A DNA stretch of 16,277 nt from BS750m-G62 sp046483505 (GTDB lineage Bacteria; Planctomycetota; Phycisphaerae; FEN-1346), in contig JAWODB010000138.1 in the NCBI GenBank assembly GCA_046483505.1, positions 1-16,277 on the forward strand, written 5' to 3'. Of this stretch, positions 14,301 through 16,277 are shown in pieces (the first letter of the stretch is position 1; each line of letters opens with the position of its first letter). The position numbers and the translations under genes are program-made. The notes below the pieces were generated by a model. It worked only from the letters and a program-made list of their open reading frames with translations. It searched no databases and was not told the DNA's origin.

Positions 14301-16277
14301 CACTGCTCGACCTTCAGCGGCTCGGGCACCTTCGCCGGCATGGAGTGGCGCCTGGCCGAGGTCAGCGTGCCCGGCACGCCCGAGTTCGATCCCGACGAGC
14401 CGCGCCATTACGAGATCGACGCCGACTGGCAGAGCGGCGAACTGGCCACCTTCGACCCCGACGTCGCCCTCCCCGCCGACGCGGCCGAGACGGGGAAACG
14501 CTACCGCGTCCGCGCCCGCATGAAGGACTCGGCCGGCCGGTACAGCCACTGGTCGGACCCCGTGGAATTCGTCGCGGGCACGCCCGTCGGCAGCGACGTG
14601 CCCCTGCGCATCACCGAGATTATGTTCAACCCGCCGGACCGCAACCCGGCACCCGGCCATGCCGAGGCGCCATACGGCGACAACGACTATTTCGAGTATA
14701 TCGAACTCAAGAATATCGGCGGGGCGCCCGTCGACCTCGCCGGCGTCCGGTTCACCGACGGCATCCAGTTCACCTTCCCCGCCATAACGCTCGACCCCGG
14801 CGAGTTCGTCCTCGTCGTCGCCGACCAGGACGCCTTCGAGGCCCGTTACGGCACGGGGCGGAACGTGGCCGGCGAGTTCGAGGACGACACCGGCCTCTCC
14901 AACGGCGGCGAGGACCTCCGCCTCGAAGACGCCGCCGGCCTCGCCATCCACACCTTCGAGTTCAAGGACGGCTGGTTCGGCCTGACCGACGGCGACGGCT
15001 ACTCCCTCGTGCCGCGCGACCCCGCCCAGGACGCCGCCCTCTGGAGCACCGCCGACGGCTGGCGCACGAGTTGGCAGATGGGCGGCAGCCCGGGCGCCGC
15101 CGACGCCGGCATCGACCCCGCCTCGGTCGTCGTCAACGAGACCCTCGCCCACAGCAACGGGCCCGAAGGCGACTGGGTCGAACTCTACAACGCCTCCGAC
15201 GCCCCCGTCGACCTGGCGGGCTGGTTCCTCTCCGACTCTGCCCTGGACCTCGCGAAGTACGAGATCACCGCCGACGCCGTGGGCATTCCGGACACCGTCC
15301 TGGGCCCCGGCGCGTACCTGGTGCTGAACGAGCGCGACCACTTCGGCCCCGAGTCCACCGACCCCGGCCGGCACACCCCCTTTGCCCTCAGCGAGTTCGG
15401 CGAGGACGTGTACCTGACGGCCGCCGTCGCCGAGGCCGACGTCCACCTGGCCGGCGCCCCCGGCGACTGGCCCGCCGGCTGGTCCCTCGGCGGCTACCGC
15501 GAGGACGAACACTTCGGCGCCACGCCCGCGGACGAATCCCTCGGCCGGTTCGACAAACCCTCCGGCGGCAAGGACTTCGTCCTCTCCAGCGCCCCCACCC
15601 CCGGGGCCGCCAACGCCGGCCCGCTCATCCCGGACGTCGTCCTCAACGAAATCATGTACCATCCTCCCACGGAACCGCTCCACGAGTACGTTGAACTCCA
15701 TAACCGCACCGCCGCCGACGTCGCTCTCTGGAACCACTTCGAGCCCGGCGGCGAGTACGACCCGATGGACGTCGGCTGGGCGCTGACCGACGGCGTCGAC
15801 TTCACGTTCCCCGTGGGCGCCTCCGTCCCCGCGGGCGGCTACGCGCTGGTCGTGGCGATCGACCCGGCCACGTTCCGCTCGACCTACGGCATCGACGTGT
15901 CGGTGCCGATCTACGGCCCGTTCGAGAACGACACGCGCCTCTCCAACGGCGGCGAGCGGGTCGCGCTGTCCCGTCCGGGTCAGCCCGAGACGAAGACCCC
16001 GCCGCCCGGTCAGACGGCGCCGTACGTCCCGTACATCGAGATCGAGAAGGTGAGTTATAACGATGCGGCCCCGTGGCCGACCGATCCGGACGGCCTCGGC
16101 CCCTCGCTGGACCGCATCGGGCCGCCCCTCTACGCGAACGACCCGACCCACTGGGGGGCGAGCGCCGACGACGGCGGCACGCCGGGAGCCGCCAACCAGG
16201 CCACCCCCCCGCACGTCACCGGCGTCGTCCTGAACCCCGACCCGGCCCGGACCCTGCGGACCCTCGGCGACATCGAG
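11385..16277 (+). CDS. Giant lamin-tail-domain / CotH kinase-like surface protein (3' end beyond the window)
   Basis: The frame is open for 1631 codons to the window edge. The N-terminus has the planctomycete leader motif LEPMEPRLLLDG (about 17-28). Domains in order are lamin-tail domain 1 (about 29-165), a jelly-roll-like module with 'EWRYVKGW' and 'NVWINGRPV' (177-351) and an Ig-like segment (374-500). A CotH kinase-like domain follows (about 529-900), with 'KFDFNRNHWF', 'GLYMTIEQPDG' and 'INWDIDLTW'. Lamin-tail domains 2, 3 and 4 start near 1075 ('ITEIMFNPP'), 1248 ('VVNETLAH') and 1419 ('VLNEIMYHPP'). CotH-type proteins can phosphorylate secreted proteins, and lamin-tail domains are thought to mediate binding at the cell surface. 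This combination is typical of planctomycete exported proteins. The ATG at 11385 has only a weak ribosome-binding site; Met20 (11442) would cut into the leader motif. A sigma-70 promoter lies 300 bp upstream. Confidence 0.88.
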   Translation, partial: MDPDSRQPESPRDPPRLEPMEPRLLLDGSVIINELHVDPDVKTELVEYVEIYNRTADPIDVSGWFFSDGIAYTFPGGTTLPGHGYLVVSQDPSAVAAKFGVSSLGPFAGRLANEGECVTLRDETGAVADEVDYGAGFPWPTVGDAPGYSMELIHPDLDNDLGANWRSSGSTVADPVVFIDAQQEWRYVKGWAEPSSPTNAWRQLGFDDSPASGWSTGDAAVGYSSDPDELDFIGTKLTDMRYNYSTVYMRKAFTVDNPAAIPALELLTRYDDGINVWINGRPVLDLNVDGTELPYDATARSAIDNVEFVPNTLTDPDPRTYLVAGTNVIAVQLLNASLSSSSDAFFDAILRTAPGGTTAVTPGAVNSVYAANAPPQMRHVDHAPNEPEPGEDVAVTMKVTDPDGVAGVTLAYQTVDPGDYINLDDPRYDDPAYWTTVPMYDDGTHGDAEAGDADYTAVIPAAVQTNRRLVRYRVTAADGLGASVTAPYADDPQPNFAYYVYAGAPAWTGSARPGTEPAVEYSSDLLEGLPVYTLVTRRQDALNAMRVPYRWGEADQELPTSGEYWGSDYKWQGTLVYDGVVYDHIRYRARGGCWRYSMGKNMWKFDFNRNHWFQARDDYGETYDTTWDKLNFSALIQQGNFGQRGEQGLFEAAGFALHNLADNPAPYTNYLHFRLVDDADEGGPDQFSTDFQGLYMTIEQPDGRLLDEHGLADGNFYKMESGTGTLNNQGPTHPTDKSDLNAFMNGYRSSPDAAWCEANLHLEDYYSFRAIAMAIHDYDMHAGKNYFYYHDPETDKWRVINWDIDLTWTTTYNGGGGQGPLYDDSPYVHLLDLSQLRVAYNNRVREIVDLLFNAEQTGMLLDEIASFVYTPGEASFVDADRAMWDYNPILVSDYVNLSKAGHGRFYGNSPTGDFAGMVQILKDYVQNKVDGYLAGQDYAFDPRVASDEGLQPDTPTITYTGPAGYAADQLTFHCSTFSGSGTFAGMEWRLAEVSVPGTPEFDPDEPRHYEIDADWQSGELATFDPDVALPADAAETGKRYRVRARMKDSAGRYSHWSDPVEFVAGTPVGSDVPLRITEIMFNPPDRNPAPGHAEAPYGDNDYFEYIELKNIGGAPVDLAGVRFTDGIQFTFPAITLDPGEFVLVVADQDAFEARYGTGRNVAGEFEDDTGLSNGGEDLRLEDAAGLAIHTFEFKDGWFGLTDGDGYSLVPRDPAQDAALWSTADGWRTSWQMGGSPGAADAGIDPASVVVNETLAHSNGPEGDWVELYNASDAPVDLAGWFLSDSALDLAKYEITADAVGIPDTVLGPGAYLVLNERDHFGPESTDPGRHTPFALSEFGEDVYLTAAVAEADVHLAGAPGDWPAGWSLGGYREDEHFGATPADESLGRFDKPSGGKDFVLSSAPTPGAANAGPLIPDVVLNEIMYHPPTEPLHEYVELHNRTAADVALWNHFEPGGEYDPMDVGWALTDGVDFTFPVGASVPAGGYALVVAIDPATFRSTYGIDVSVPIYGPFENDTRLSNGGERVALSRPGQPETKTPPPGQTAPYVPYIEIEKVSYNDAAPWPTDPDGLGPSLDRIGPPLYANDPTHWGASADDGGTPGAANQATPPHVTGVVLNPDPARTLRTLGDIE

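Noticed and set aside
11970..16214. A 1414-codon open frame on the minus strand opposite the lamin-tail/CotH gene
   Set aside because: It is a composition shadow: the sense gene uses codons ending in C or G almost throughout, which removes stops from the opposite strand. Its translation is Val/Gly/Arg/Ala-rich with no domains, while the sense frame shows clear domains.
1..16277. CRISPR arrays, rRNA genes or a replication origin
   Set aside because: No regularly spaced repeats, rRNA sequence or DnaA-box cluster was seen anywhere in the window.

Overview
High-GC bacterial DNA, most likely from a planctomycete (Planctomycetota). The best clue is the large secreted-type protein at the right end. 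It opens with the 'LEPMEPRLLLDG' leader motif typical of giant planctomycete surface proteins and combines several lamin-tail domains with a CotH kinase-like domain. A fragment of a glycine-rich passenger-type repeat protein (10119-10310) points the same way. The genus cannot be told from the sequence.

Left third (1-4802, all on the minus strand): a compact gas-vesicle accessory operon, read from right to left. It encodes a sigma-54 enhancer-binding activator with no sensory domain, an Hsp20/GvpH-like small heat-shock protein, a CDC48/p97-type double AAA+ ATPase, a GvpL/GvpF protein, and the first 85 codons of a second GvpL/GvpF protein that runs off the window. Gaps are 18 bp or less, or the genes overlap, so co-transcription is likely. 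The structural gene gvpA is not in the window and may lie beyond position 1. Upstream of the activator, 341 bp without a gene carry a perfect CCGGAC-T-GTCCGG palindrome, a possible activator site. Next on the same strand are a 215-codon gene of unknown function and a small, apparently frameshifted membrane-anchored ORF with a clear sigma-70 promoter.

Middle (about 6300-10850): a patchwork that looks like a decayed mobile island. It is bounded by two tRNA remnants on the same strand, both broken at the anticodon loop: a tRNA-Phe-like 3' half (6302-6343) and a tRNA-Leu(UAA) 5' half that still has its promoter (10812-10849). Between them are the N-terminus of an IS982-like transposase, a hairpin-rich non-coding stretch, one intact gene for a SEC-C zinc-motif protein, the nuclease part of a phage terminase large subunit (GpA type), a piece of an IS1380-like transposase, the passenger-repeat fragment, and short tandem direct repeats beside the tRNA-Leu half.

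Right third (about 10850-16277): a structured intergenic region with back-to-back promoters, one for the tRNA-Leu remnant and one reading right. A hairpin-rich leader of roughly 300 nt follows, then the lamin-tail/CotH gene, open for 1631 codons and still open at the window edge.

All assignments come from reading the sequence; no similarity search was run.
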